This document shows, one piece after another, positions 1 to 8,067 of a stretch of 40,012 bases of DNA. The DNA is taken from assembly GCA_020832005.1 (NCBI GenBank), contig JAFIFN010000021.1, positions 1 to 40,012 of the forward strand. Reading direction: 5' to 3'. The translations under genes and the position numbers were made by a program. The notes under the pieces are model-generated. The model did no database searches. It worked only from the letters and a program-made list of their open reading frames with translations, and was not told the origin of the DNA. This DNA is from Gammaproteobacteria bacterium. Lineage in GTDB: Bacteria; Pseudomonadota; Gammaproteobacteria; Steroidobacterales; PWYM01. Position 1 is the stretch's first letter. Every line of letters begins with the position of its first letter.

Positions 1-208
1 CCTGCCCCCCGGGGGCTGTACCTGGGGGTGGGGGGGGGGGGGGGGGGGGGGGGGTCACCACTGCCGCCCCACGGCCGCCGCTGCTGCCGCCACCGCAACC
101 ACCGAGCAGCACGCTGCCCGTGAGTACAACCGCCACGGCAAGCCCCGACAGTGCCCAACGCCGACGTGGCATATGGCATTGCCGCCCGGTCATCTCTTGT
201 GTGTCCAT
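1..208 (-). CDS. Lipoprotein, N-terminal part (runs off left edge)
   Basis: Reading the minus strand from an ATG at 208 gives 69 codons that continue past the window edge. The N-terminus has a basic region (PRRRW), a hydrophobic stretch (ALSGLAVAVVLTGSVLL) and a lipobox LLGGC with Cys38, followed by a Gly/Ser-rich stretch and ten consecutive prolines. This is the classic start of an outer-membrane or periplasmic lipoprotein with a flexible linker. A GAGG Shine-Dalgarno lies about 8 nt before the ATG. Internal ATGs at 193 and 172 are possible but less well placed. The gene starts 19 bp after the stop of the large secreted protein upstream, so the two probably form an operon. The proline codons come from the 25-G tract on the plus strand. 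The function is unknown because the mature domain lies outside the window. Confidence 0.7.
   Translation of the reverse strand, partial: MDTQEMTGRQCHMPRRRWALSGLAVAVVLTGSVLLGGCGGGSSGGRGAAVVTPPPPPPPPPPGTAPGGQ
30..54. repeat. 25-nt poly-G homopolymer
   Basis: An uninterrupted run of 25 G on the plus strand. On the minus strand it stays in frame within the lipoprotein gene and encodes part of a polyproline linker. The length is extreme even for high-GC DNA. It could be a real slippage-prone tract or a sequencing/assembly artefact at a contig end. Confidence 0.9.
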
Positions 209-227
209 GTTCCTGTCCTCGCTCATC

Positions 228-3200
228 TCAAAACACCAGCGCATCGGCCAAGGGACTCTCAATGACGAAGCGCACCCCGTCCTCGCCGTCTTCGATGAGC
301 ACCTCGCTGCCGGGCGCGAAGTCGTTGATGACATCCAGCGTGCGCTGCAGCAGCTGCCACTGGTTGTTCTCCAGGCGCTCGAAGCGCGTGATCAGCGTCC
401 CGTCCGGGCGCATCTCCACCACGGCGCGTCGCAGCTCGCCAGCCGTGACGCGCACCTGCAGCGTGCCATCCTCCGCGACCGCCGCATCTGCCCCCGCGAC
501 ACGGCTGTTGATGCGCGCGACCAGCGCCTCTTCGGCGTCGCGCACCTCATGCAGCGCAAGACCATCGGCGCGCGCCTCGATGGTGTAGGCCAGACCGGCT
601 TCGGACTGGGCTTCGGTGATCACCGTCGGCAACCCTTCCGCATCGCGCAGAATGCGGGTCTCGCTGTCGGGCAGCTCGATCAGGGCGCTGGTCTCGAACA
701 GCAGGGTGCCGCCTTCGTCGAAGGCAGCCAGGAACTGCTGTGCCGCCGGCGGCGATGCGCCCTCGCCGGCATGCAGCAGCACGCTGATCTCTGCGCTGAC
801 CGCTGCATCGCCAGCGCTGGCCGCCAGCGGCTCGCTCTCAACGACCAGATCCGCGCCCGGGTCCGCGCCGCCATCGCCACGCTCACGGCTGAAGCACTCG
901 ACCTCGATACAGACCACGCGCTGGCCGGCCGAGGTCGTGAACTCGCGCTCGCCCGGCGGCTGCTCGCCGTTGCCTCCCCCGTTGCCGTTACCGCCGCCGC
1001 CTGCCGCCACCCCGTCGTTGAGCGCCAGCAACCGCAGGCCGCCATCCGTCGCATCGAGCGCGAACTCGAAGCCGGGCTCCAGACCGAGCAGTTCGATCTG
1101 CTCGAAGCTGCCGATGACGTTCGCACCCTGGGGCAGCAGGTCGAAGGTATCGCCCTGCTGCGGCGCATAGCCGCCGCCGAAGCGCACGATCAGCCGCGCG
1201 CCCTCGTCGATCGTCAGCACGCCCGTCACGCTCAGCCCGTCCTGCTGCTCGGGCGCTGGCCCCTCGATGTCCAGAACCAGCACGGCACCGGTCGTGAACG
1301 TGACGTCACCGTCGAAGCTCAGTACCCCGGGTTGCGTGCCACCGAGCGGCGCGCCGCTCGACAGCGCCATCACCGCGCGGCTCATACGCACGGCGCCGAG
1401 GGTGGCGGGTGACGCCTCGGGCGCATCGCCTTCCGGAGCCAGCGGCGTCAGAGGGGTTTCGAAGGTGATTCCCGGATCTACCGTACCCCGGACAATGGTG
1501 GATGGCGCTAGCAACGTGCCCGTACCGCGTACTTCCCCCTGGGGACCGACCACCATTGTCTCGGTCACGGCAACGAACCCGTCATCGGCCACCTGGAGGT
1601 CCCCGGGTGGCTGCTCTGCTTGCGGAATCTGCGGGCTGTCAGAATCCCCGCACAGACCGTCCCCGCCCACGCACATGAACTCGGTGTGAACCTCGGATGT
1701 CTCGGCGCCGGCAGGCTCACCGACTCTCCGGCGGCCGACCAGGACAGACCCGCTCGCGCCCCGGTCCCGACCGATCAGCAGCGTGCTGCAACGCAACTCC
1801 CCGCCCTGTCCGACCAGCAGCGAACCGTCGCCGCCCGCGCCAACGACGCACTGGAATGCCGTCGTCAACCGGGCTTCATTGGGCGTCTCGTCGGTCTGCG
1901 GCTCGACGATCAGTGTCGATCGTCGGCCGCTGGCGTGTACGTCGGCCACTGTGACGAAGCCGATGCTGCCCGGCGCGTCGGCGATGAGCAGCCGCGAGGG
2001 TGCCTCGGTCTCGCCAATACGTGCCAGACCGCCGTCCCTCACGGACAGGTCGGCCGACAGCCCCACCGCCCCGCCGACGCTGACTGTGCCGGCCACCTCG
2101 AGCCGGGTCGGGTCCTGCGCTCCGCCGCCCACCACGGCGACCTCGGCGTCACTGCGAAGTACGCCAGACAGCTCCCCAGCCGGGAGGATACGGGTGCCCA
2201 GGTCCAGGCGCCCGCCGACCTCCATGCGCGCCCCGTCTTGCAGCTCAAGCCGCGCCCGCTGACCGGCACCGACGGTCACCGAACCCGATGCGCGCCAGGA
2301 AAAATCGCGCTCGTCGGCGAAAGCCAGCCCGCCGCGGTCGAGAGTCACCGAAGAGAACAGGTCGACCTGCGGCGTGAGCGTATCCCCGATGATCGCGTCG
2401 ACACTCACCATCTGGCTGCGATCACGTAGCTGTATCTCGCCGCTCGCATCCCGGCCCACGCCCAGCGTCACGAAGACGACCTCGGCATCCTCGACCTCCA
2501 CGACGCCCGGTGCCTGTTCGCCCACCAGCAGCTGCCCGCCGGAGAGTACGCTGTCGCCGAACACGCCAAGCGAGGCGTCGTTAACCGCACCGACGATGAC
2601 CGAGTCGGCCTCGAGGGTTGCCTCGGCCTCCACGAACACGCCTGCCAGCTCGGGGAGTTCGAACTGCGAGGGCGGCAGGTGCCCGATGACGAGCTCCGAT
2701 GTCCGCAGCGACCCGCCTGGCAGCCGCAGGAAACTCTCGCCACCGACGGACAGGCGGCCTAGCAGTTCGAGCGCCGATTCGCGGAAGGTCACATCTCCCC
2801 GCTCGATGCGGCTACGCCCGGACTGGCGCGCACCGACGGTTACCTGGTAGCCGCCGTTGATATCGAACAGTGTCTCGTCGCCCTGGCCGGGTACACGCGA
2901 GGGGTCCCAGTTCGTGGCCTCGGCCCAGTCGCCGCCGAAGTCGGCGGTCCACCGCAGTACCGGCGCTTCGCCCGGCACCGCCAGCACGCTGCGCACATGG
3001 CCTTCGGGGGCTTCGAAAAAGCAGCGCAGCAGCACGTCCTCCCCAGCGACGGCAGGCGCCGTCGCGAACTGGCACTGCGTATCACCAAACACCGTGCCGT
3101 CGTCGAGCAGCGTCAGCACTCGCTCCCGAAAGAAGATGCGCGTGGGCGAACCGACCCCGTTGCTCGCCTGCGCCAGAAGGCCCCCGCTTTCCAGCAGGCC

Positions 3201-4253
3201 ATGGACGGTGACAAAGGTGAACGCGCGGCGGTCCAGCAGGGGAAGCACGGTGCCATCAGGGTCCACGCGCTGCCAGGAAGGCGAATCGAACTGTGGGAAG
3301 AATGCCGCGCCCGGCAGGGCAGGCACGCGCAGTCCGATCAGCACCTGGCCACTGCCGTTGATGTAGGCGCCACCACCTGCGTTGTTGCCGCTCAACCCTG
3401 CACTCGCAGGCGCCACTCCGCGCGTCGCGGTGAGCACGGCACTGAATGCGCCCGTACGAGTGAAATCCAGCTCATACTGACCGCTCGCGACCACGCGCGT
3501 CTCGGCGCCGTCGATTTCGTAGCGCCAGTCCACGCGCTCGCTGGTAACGAATCCGTCCTGCTCCTGCGCCAGCACCGTGCGTTCGCGCACCAGCAGCAGC
3601 ACCCGGTCGGAGTGGGCGTGCTCGAAGGTCCGCACGATCTGGCGGTCACCGACCTGAGTGCTGCCGGTTTCGATTTCCTGCAGCAGGGACTCGCCATCGG
3701 TGACGAAGAAGCGGTTCGGGTTGGAGGTCCTGAGCACAAAGCGCTGCGACAGCGACGCCTGCGTGGCGCGGACGTTACCGCTGCCAGGATCCTGGACCGT
3801 GCGCAGAAACAGTCCGCTCGCCGAGACCGGCAGCACGCTCAGCGCGCCGTCGGCGTCCATGCGCAGTACGCGCGGCACCAGCGGACCACCGCTGCTCTCG
3901 CGCAGCTCCGTCGTCAGCACCAGAGCGCCGTCGCCAAGAAACTGGCCAGCGGCTGCCGAAAGTATGCCCAGGGTGCTGCCGTCGGCGGCCACGAGCGTGT
4001 CGCCGGACCTGAACAGCTCTCGCACGTTGCCCTCGCTGACCAGCAGGTAGGCGGTGAAGCTGTTGTCGCCCGGCTGCTGCGAGAAGGCGCGCATGAACAG
4101 CGTGCCATCGGGGCGGGCCGAGAGCAGCTCCGGGAAGCGAAAACCCAGCGGCAGCAGGTCAGGCAGCGGCACCTGCACGAATCCGAGCGGCTCCTCGGGG
4201 GATTCCTGCTGGGCGGCGGCGGGCGACAGCGCAGCCAGCGGCAGCAACGCCAT
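228..4253 (-). CDS. Large secreted beta-structure protein, signal peptide probably frameshifted
   Basis: A protein of 1341 residues from the first in-frame ATG. The start is a hydrophobic signal-peptide core (MALLPLAALSPAAAQ) with probable cleavage after AAA, so export is likely. Residues about 25-400 look like a beta-propeller or beta-sandwich module. A segment near residue 430-450 (WTADFGGDWAEATNWDPSRV) begins a long tract of short beta-strand repeats to about residue 1020, of the kind found in autotransporter-associated and PEP-CTERM-type repeat proteins. A Gly/Asn linker (GGGGNGNGGGNG) at about 1060 precedes a C-terminal beta-rich domain. I see no outer-membrane barrel and no PEP-CTERM sorting tail. 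Codons upstream of the ATG (WLSVLAL) clearly extend the signal peptide, but in this frame they meet only a 14-C tract and then a stop. A good ATG at 4365 (GGAAGAG upstream) lies one base out of frame. Removing one C would give a continuous gene from 4365. Function unknown; a surface or adhesin-like role is only a guess. Confidence 0.7.
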   Translation of the reverse strand: MALLPLAALSPAAAQQESPEEPLGFVQVPLPDLLPLGFRFPELLSARPDGTLFMRAFSQQPGDNSFTAYLLVSEGNVRELFRSGDTLVAADGSTLGILSAAAGQFLGDGALVLTTELRESSGGPLVPRVLRMDADGALSVLPVSASGLFLRTVQDPGSGNVRATQASLSQRFVLRTSNPNRFFVTDGESLLQEIETGSTQVGDRQIVRTFEHAHSDRVLLLVRERTVLAQEQDGFVTSERVDWRYEIDGAETRVVASGQYELDFTRTGAFSAVLTATRGVAPASAGLSGNNAGGGAYINGSGQVLIGLRVPALPGAAFFPQFDSPSWQRVDPDGTVLPLLDRRAFTFVTVHGLLESGGLLAQASNGVGSPTRIFFRERVLTLLDDGTVFGDTQCQFATAPAVAGEDVLLRCFFEAPEGHVRSVLAVPGEAPVLRWTADFGGDWAEATNWDPSRVPGQGDETLFDINGGYQVTVGARQSGRSRIERGDVTFRESALELLGRLSVGGESFLRLPGGSLRTSELVIGHLPPSQFELPELAGVFVEAEATLEADSVIVGAVNDASLGVFGDSVLSGGQLLVGEQAPGVVEVEDAEVVFVTLGVGRDASGEIQLRDRSQMVSVDAIIGDTLTPQVDLFSSVTLDRGGLAFADERDFSWRASGSVTVGAGQRARLELQDGARMEVGGRLDLGTRILPAGELSGVLRSDAEVAVVGGGAQDPTRLEVAGTVSVGGAVGLSADLSVRDGGLARIGETEAPSRLLIADAPGSIGFVTVADVHASGRRSTLIVEPQTDETPNEARLTTAFQCVVGAGGDGSLLVGQGGELRCSTLLIGRDRGASGSVLVGRRRVGEPAGAETSEVHTEFMCVGGDGLCGDSDSPQIPQAEQPPGDLQVADDGFVAVTETMVVGPQGEVRGTGTLLAPSTIVRGTVDPGITFETPLTPLAPEGDAPEASPATLGAVRMSRAVMALSSGAPLGGTQPGVLSFDGDVTFTTGAVLVLDIEGPAPEQQDGLSVTGVLTIDEGARLIVRFGGGYAPQQGDTFDLLPQGANVIGSFEQIELLGLEPGFEFALDATDGGLRLLALNDGVAAGGGGNGNGGGNGEQPPGEREFTTSAGQRVVCIEVECFSRERGDGGADPGADLVVESEPLAASAGDAAVSAEISVLLHAGEGASPPAAQQFLAAFDEGGTLLFETSALIELPDSETRILRDAEGLPTVITEAQSEAGLAYTIEARADGLALHEVRDAEEALVARINSRVAGADAAVAEDGTLQVRVTAGELRRAVVEMRPDGTLITRFERLENNQWQLLQRTLDVINDFAPGSEVLIEDGEDGVRFVIESPLADALVF

Positions 4254-4274
4254 CAGGGCCAGGACACTGAGCCA

Positions 4275-4329
4275 GCGGGGCCCCCCCCCCCCCCGGCGGG
4301 CGGGGGGCCGCGCCCGCGGGGGCGCGGCC
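4275..4329. repeat. 55-bp pure G/C tract containing a 14-C run
   Basis: Every base from 4275 to 4329 is G or C, with 14 consecutive C at 4281-4294 and a run of six G at 4302-4307. It lies inside the likely signal-peptide coding region of the large secreted protein, where a change of one C would restore the reading frame from the ATG at 4365. It may be a contingency tract or a base-calling/assembly error. Confidence 0.85.
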
Positions 4330-4539
4330 TGGGAATTCGGACGGGGAGATCACGACGGTAGGCATGGCTGCTCACTCTTCCAGGTCAGAGACGCTTGTCG
4401 GCTCAGCGGGACAATGCTCGGTGCACAAGCAGTTGAACCTGCTGGTACATGTCCAGTCCTGACGAAATTCCTACCTTTTTCCGACTTTCGTCGGCTGGCC
4501 GCGCATTGACGCCACCTGGAGGGTCGGCTACCGTCCGCG

Positions 4540-4719
4540 GTGACGGTGCTTCCATTGGAAGCTAAGAGGGAATACCGGTGACGGCCAGCGCGGCCTGAAT
4601 CCGGGGCTGTACCCGCAACTGTAAGCGGCAAGCCTGACATCGTGACGCCACTGGATGCTCTGCATCCGGGAAGGTGATGTCCAGGCGCTTAAGCCGCAAG
4701 CCAGGAAACCTGCCGTCAC
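4540..4719 (+). promoter_or_regulatory. Cobalamin riboswitch upstream of btuFCD
   Basis: This matches the adenosylcobalamin riboswitch by several conserved blocks in order: GAATCCGGGGCTGTACCCGC (about 4597-4616) with CAACTGTAAG after it, GCCACTG (4647-4653), CGGGAAGG (about 4667-4674), and the B12 box GCCAGGAAACCTGCC (4700-4714). The closing P1 helix is visible as GTGACGG at 4540-4546 pairing with CCGTCAC at 4713-4719. It precedes the btuF start by about 157 nt, leaving room for an expression platform. Binding of coenzyme B12 would be expected to lower btuFCD expression. That is family knowledge, not shown by the sequence alone. Confidence 0.95.
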
Positions 4720-4790
4720 GTCGCTGAACTCCGGGGCGGGTTTACCCCTGAGCTGCGTGGGATCGTTCCCCGTTTGAGGCGACAGGAGAT

Positions 4791-4814
4791 ACCGGGCGCA
4801 GTGGCCCGGTCTTT
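4791..4814 (+). terminator. Hairpin in riboswitch expression platform (candidate attenuator)
   Basis: ACCGGGC (4791-4797) and GCCCGGT (4804-4810) form a perfect 7-bp stem with a 6-nt loop, followed by only CTTT. It sits between the cobalamin riboswitch and btuF. The short U run makes it a weak intrinsic terminator. A translational or Rho-dependent mechanism is equally possible. Confidence 0.35.
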
Positions 4815-4876
4815 CGCCGCTTGAGCCTGCTCCTGAAAGGACCGGCCGCGGCCACGCCAGCGGAGAGAACGCAGCA

Positions 4877-5818
4877 GTGAGCCACATCCGACGCCACGTC
4901 AGCCGGCCTCATACATCGCGTGGCCTGAAGGCCTTCGCCGGGGCACTCCCCGCGACTTCGCTGCGTTGCCGTGTCGCCGGGGTGCTTGCAACTCTGCTGC
5001 TGTCCGCTGCTGCGCTGGCTGAATCCACGCTGCCTGACCGACCCAATGTCGTGTCGCTGGACTACTGCGCCGACCAGTACGTGCTGGCACTGGCTGACCG
5101 CGCGCAGATCCTGGGCATCTCGACCGGACCTGACGACGAGTTCAGCGCCCTGCGGGCCCAGGCCGTCGGCGTGCCGCGAGTGCGCGATGTCAGCGAGGAC
5201 GTCCTGGCGCTGCAGCCTGACCTGGTCGTGCGCGTCTACGGGGGCGGTGCAAGGACCCAAGCCTTCTACACACGCCTGGGCATCGCCACGCACCAGGTCG
5301 CCGTAGCCAATGATTTTGCCGACGTGCGCTCGGCCATCCGCGAGACTGCCCGCGCGCTGGGTCACCCGGCGCGCGGCGAAGCGCTGATCGCACGCATGGA
5401 CAACGCACTGGCGGCCGCCGCGCGCGGGAGCTCGGCGCCGCAGGCCCTCTATGTCACGCCCGGGGGTGTCACGACCGGCGCGGGCACGCTGATGCACGAG
5501 ATCCTCGATGCGGCAGGCTTCGTCAATGCGGCAGCCGCGACCGGCGGGCGCGGCTGGCAGAGCCTGCCACTGGAGTCGCTGGTGGTCTCGCCCCCCGAAC
5601 TGTTCGTAACGGGGTTCTTCGGCATGCGCGCAGGCCACGTCGAGCACTGGACCACCGAGCGCCATCCCGTGCTGCGCGATCTCTTCCGGCACACCCCGAC
5701 CATTCACCTGGACGGCGCACTGCTGTCGTGTGGCGCCTGGTTCATGGCCGAGGCAGCACTTCAGGCGCGCGAGCAGGCCGACGCGCTGTTCGACGCCCCC
5801 ATCGAAGCACGCAGGTGA
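4877..5818 (+). CDS. btuF: Cobalamin ABC transporter, periplasmic binding protein
   Basis: A 313-residue protein starting at GTG with GGAGAG about 10 nt upstream. It has a long basic N-region and a hydrophobic core (VAGVLATLLLSAAALA), giving a Sec signal peptide. The mature part starts with the class III binding-protein pattern NVVSLDYCADQYVLALA, followed by ILGIS and LALQPDLVV, as in the BtuF/FecB/FhuD fold. It should capture vitamin B12 or related corrinoids in the periplasm and deliver them to BtuCD. The binding site itself does not distinguish B12 from siderophores. The assignment rests on the cobalamin riboswitch just upstream and the cob/btuB genes nearby. The stop overlaps the next gene in a GTGA. 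Confidence 0.85.
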   Translation: MSHIRRHVSRPHTSRGLKAFAGALPATSLRCRVAGVLATLLLSAAALAESTLPDRPNVVSLDYCADQYVLALADRAQILGISTGPDDEFSALRAQAVGVPRVRDVSEDVLALQPDLVVRVYGGGARTQAFYTRLGIATHQVAVANDFADVRSAIRETARALGHPARGEALIARMDNALAAAARGSSAPQALYVTPGGVTTGAGTLMHEILDAAGFVNAAAATGGRGWQSLPLESLVVSPPELFVTGFFGMRAGHVEHWTTERHPVLRDLFRHTPTIHLDGALLSCGAWFMAEAALQAREQADALFDAPIEARR

Positions 5819-6804
5819 ATCTCTACACGCTCAACCTCGCCATGGCGGCCGGCGCTGTGGGGGTGATCGTGTTTGCCTGCCTGTTCGGCAGTGCCCCGGT
5901 CAGCGTCAGCGACTCACTGCTCGCATTCATCGGCCAGGCGCCGGAGCCGGTGCAACTGATCGTGCTGGAAATCCGTCTGCCGCGCGCGCTGGCCGCCTTT
6001 GGCGTGGGCGCGGCCCTGGGTGCCAGTGGTGCATTGCTGCAGGCGTTGCTGCGCAACCCGCTGGCCGATCCGGGGGTGCTGGGCATCTCGGCCTCGGCCG
6101 CCCTGGGTGCCGTCGTGGCGATCTATTTCAATGTCACGATCCTGGGTGCCTTCGGGCTTCCGGTGATGGCCATCGCGTTTGCTGGCGGCGCGATGCTGGT
6201 GCTCTACATGCTCGGCGCCCGAAAGCTCTCGGCGGTGCAGCTGATTCTCGTTGGCGTGGGCATCTCCAGCTTCGCAGGCTCGCTGACGGCGCTGGCAATG
6301 AATCTCTCGCCCAATCCGTTCTCGCTGGCCGACATGGTCAACTGGCTGCTGGGCTCGGTGGCCAACCGCTCGTTTGCTGATCTGGCGTTCGCCGCACCAT
6401 TCTGGGCGGTCGGTGCCGTGCTCGCCGCGCTCGTCGCGCCCGGCCTGCGCGCGCTTGCGCTGGGCGAAGACACCGCCTACACGCTGGGCGCCGATCTCGG
6501 GCGTATCCGCATGCTCGCGATCGCAAGCTCCGCCTTGCTCACCGGTGCGGCCGTGGCCATCGCCGGCGCGATCGGCTTCGTCGGCATCGTCGTGCCACAC
6601 CTGGTGCGGCCGCTGGTGCGGCATGATCCTGGCGACCTGGTACTGCCCAGCGCGCTGCTTGCCGGTGCACTGCTTACGCTGGCCGATACCGGTATCCGCC
6701 TGCTGCCGTTCACCCAGGAACTCAAGCTTGGCGTGGCCGCGGCGCTGATCGGCGCGCCGGCATTCATCTGGATTGCGACACGGCTGCGGAGCATCGGCCG
6801 ATGA
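5815..6804 (+). CDS. btuC: Cobalamin ABC transporter permease
   Basis: A FecCD/BtuC-family permease of 329 residues. The start is GTG at 5815, overlapping the btuF stop by 4 bp (GTGA). An upstream ATG at 5728 would bury the start inside btuF and add residues that do not look like membrane protein. Family motifs visible are LEIRLPRALAAFGVGAALG, LLQALLRNPLADPGVLGIS, and the cytoplasmic coupling region GAIGFVGIVVPHLVRPLVRHD. Hydrophobic segments throughout fit about ten transmembrane helices. It forms the inner-membrane channel with BtuD. Its stop overlaps the btuD start by 4 bp, so translation is coupled. Confidence 0.9.
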   Translation: MNLYTLNLAMAAGAVGVIVFACLFGSAPVSVSDSLLAFIGQAPEPVQLIVLEIRLPRALAAFGVGAALGASGALLQALLRNPLADPGVLGISASAALGAVVAIYFNVTILGAFGLPVMAIAFAGGAMLVLYMLGARKLSAVQLILVGVGISSFAGSLTALAMNLSPNPFSLADMVNWLLGSVANRSFADLAFAAPFWAVGAVLAALVAPGLRALALGEDTAYTLGADLGRIRMLAIASSALLTGAAVAIAGAIGFVGIVVPHLVRPLVRHDPGDLVLPSALLAGALLTLADTGIRLLPFTQELKLGVAAALIGAPAFIWIATRLRSIGR

Positions 6805-7553
6805 GCGTGCTTTCGCTCAAGCAGGCCTGCGTCGACCTCGACGAGCGTCCCATCCTGCGGGACATCGACCTGCGGGTCTCGGCCGGTGAGTTCGTCGTGC
6901 TGGTCGGTCCGAACGGTGCGGGCAAATCAACGGCGCTGCGTGCCGCGCTGGGGCTGGTGCCACTGACCTCGGGCAATGCCTGTGTCAATGGCAAGCCGCT
7001 GACCTCGCTGGGCGCTCAGGCGCGCGGTCGCCTGCTCAGCTACCTGCCGCAGCAACGCGAACTCGCCTGGCGTCTGCGCGCCTGCGACCTCGTCGCACTA
7101 GGCCGGTTCGCCTATGGCGGCGCGCCCTATGAGCGGCTCGCCGCGCAGGAACGCGCCATCATTGATGAGGCGCTGGCACGCGTGGACATGACTGCGCTGG
7201 CGCAGCGCAGCGTGGCGACCCTGTCAGGCGGCGAACAGGCGCGTGCGCACCTGGCGCGCGCGCTGGCCACGCGTGCGCCGATACTCATCGCCGATGAACC
7301 TACCACGGCGCTGGATCCACGCCACCAGATCGATGCGCTGGCCACGCTGCGCGCCGAGGCCGATGGCGGCGTGGCGGTGGTCGCGGCACTGCATGACCTT
7401 GATGCGGCGGCGCGCTGGGCCGATCGTATCGTGGTCATCGATGGCGGGCGGGTGCTGGTTGACGCACCTGCCAGCGAGGCGCTGAATAACGCACTGCTCG
7501 CGCAGGTGTTCAGGGTTCGCCGTGAGGCCCCGGGGTACTTCGAAGCGGTGTGA
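6801..7553 (+). CDS. btuD: Cobalamin ABC transporter ATPase
   Basis: A 250-residue ABC ATPase of the FepC/BtuD type. Walker A is GPNGAGKS (residues 36-43), the signature is LSGGE (about 141-145), Walker B is ILIADEP, followed by the D-loop TTALDP and the switch His in ALHDLD. It should power corrinoid import through BtuC. It overlaps btuC by 4 bp at its start. At its 3' end it runs 44 bp into the oppositely transcribed cobC, with no obvious bidirectional terminator between the two operons. Confidence 0.9.
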   Translation: MSVLSLKQACVDLDERPILRDIDLRVSAGEFVVLVGPNGAGKSTALRAALGLVPLTSGNACVNGKPLTSLGAQARGRLLSYLPQQRELAWRLRACDLVALGRFAYGGAPYERLAAQERAIIDEALARVDMTALAQRSVATLSGGEQARAHLARALATRAPILIADEPTTALDPRHQIDALATLRAEADGGVAVVAALHDLDAAARWADRIVVIDGGRVLVDAPASEALNNALLAQVFRVRREAPGYFEAV

Positions 7554-8067
7554 TCAGCGTGGCGTAAGGCACCGGCGTACGAAAGGCCTGGTCGAAACTC
7601 ATTGCGCTTGTGCGCATCCAGATCGCCCGGATGGGCCCTGCGTGCGTGACCAGCAAAGACGCATTGCTTGCGGCATCGTCGCGCGCAAGCTCATCGAGCA
7701 CGCTGTAGACCCGCGACTGCAGCGCTGCGAAGGATTCGCCTCCGGGCGGTGCGCGATGTAACGGGTCGGCGGCCCAGTGGTCGCTCTCGCGACGATCGAG
7801 ATCCTGCCAGAGACACCCTTCCCATTGACCGAAATCCAGCTCCTGCAGACGCACGTCGGTCACCAGGCGGCAGTCCAGCCGCGCTGCCAGTCGCTGCGCC
7901 GGCAGCGCGCAACGCGGTGAGGGACTGGTGATGATCTTCGCAATCCCAAGCAAATCAGGCAGCAGTGCCTCGACACTGGCCAGCGCATCGCTGGCCGGCG
8001 GCGGATCGAAGCGGCCGTAGCACAGGCCGGGGGGCGCCTGCGTGCGCGGATGGCGCAGCAGCCTCAT
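7510..8067 (-). CDS. cobC: Alpha-ribazole phosphatase-like histidine phosphatase
   Basis: A 185-residue histidine-phosphatase-superfamily protein. The catalytic start is LLRHPRTQ, where the usual RHG reads RHP, as in CobC-type enzymes. Other signatures are TSPSPRCALPAQRLA (the ASPLxRAxQTA region), LQELDFGQWEG, and the second catalytic histidine in LLVTHAGPIRA. It is expected to remove phosphate from alpha-ribazole-5'-phosphate, or from adenosylcobalamin-5'-phosphate, in lower-ligand assembly. It is the last gene of the btuB-cobT-cobS-cobC operon and overlaps the cobS stop by 4 bp. The operon position supports CobC over a general phosphoglycerate-mutase-type phosphatase. Confidence 0.85.
   Translation of the reverse strand: MRLLRHPRTQAPPGLCYGRFDPPPASDALASVEALLPDLLGIAKIITSPSPRCALPAQRLAARLDCRLVTDVRLQELDFGQWEGCLWQDLDRRESDHWAADPLHRAPPGGESFAALQSRVYSVLDELARDDAASNASLLVTHAGPIRAIWMRTSAMSFDQAFRTPVPYATLITPLRSTPGPHGEP

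Noticed and set aside
120-4361. Several plus-strand open frames opposite the large secreted protein and the adjoining lipoprotein
   Set aside because: Arg/His/Gln-rich translations without family features; the minus-strand frames carry signal peptides and coherent domains.
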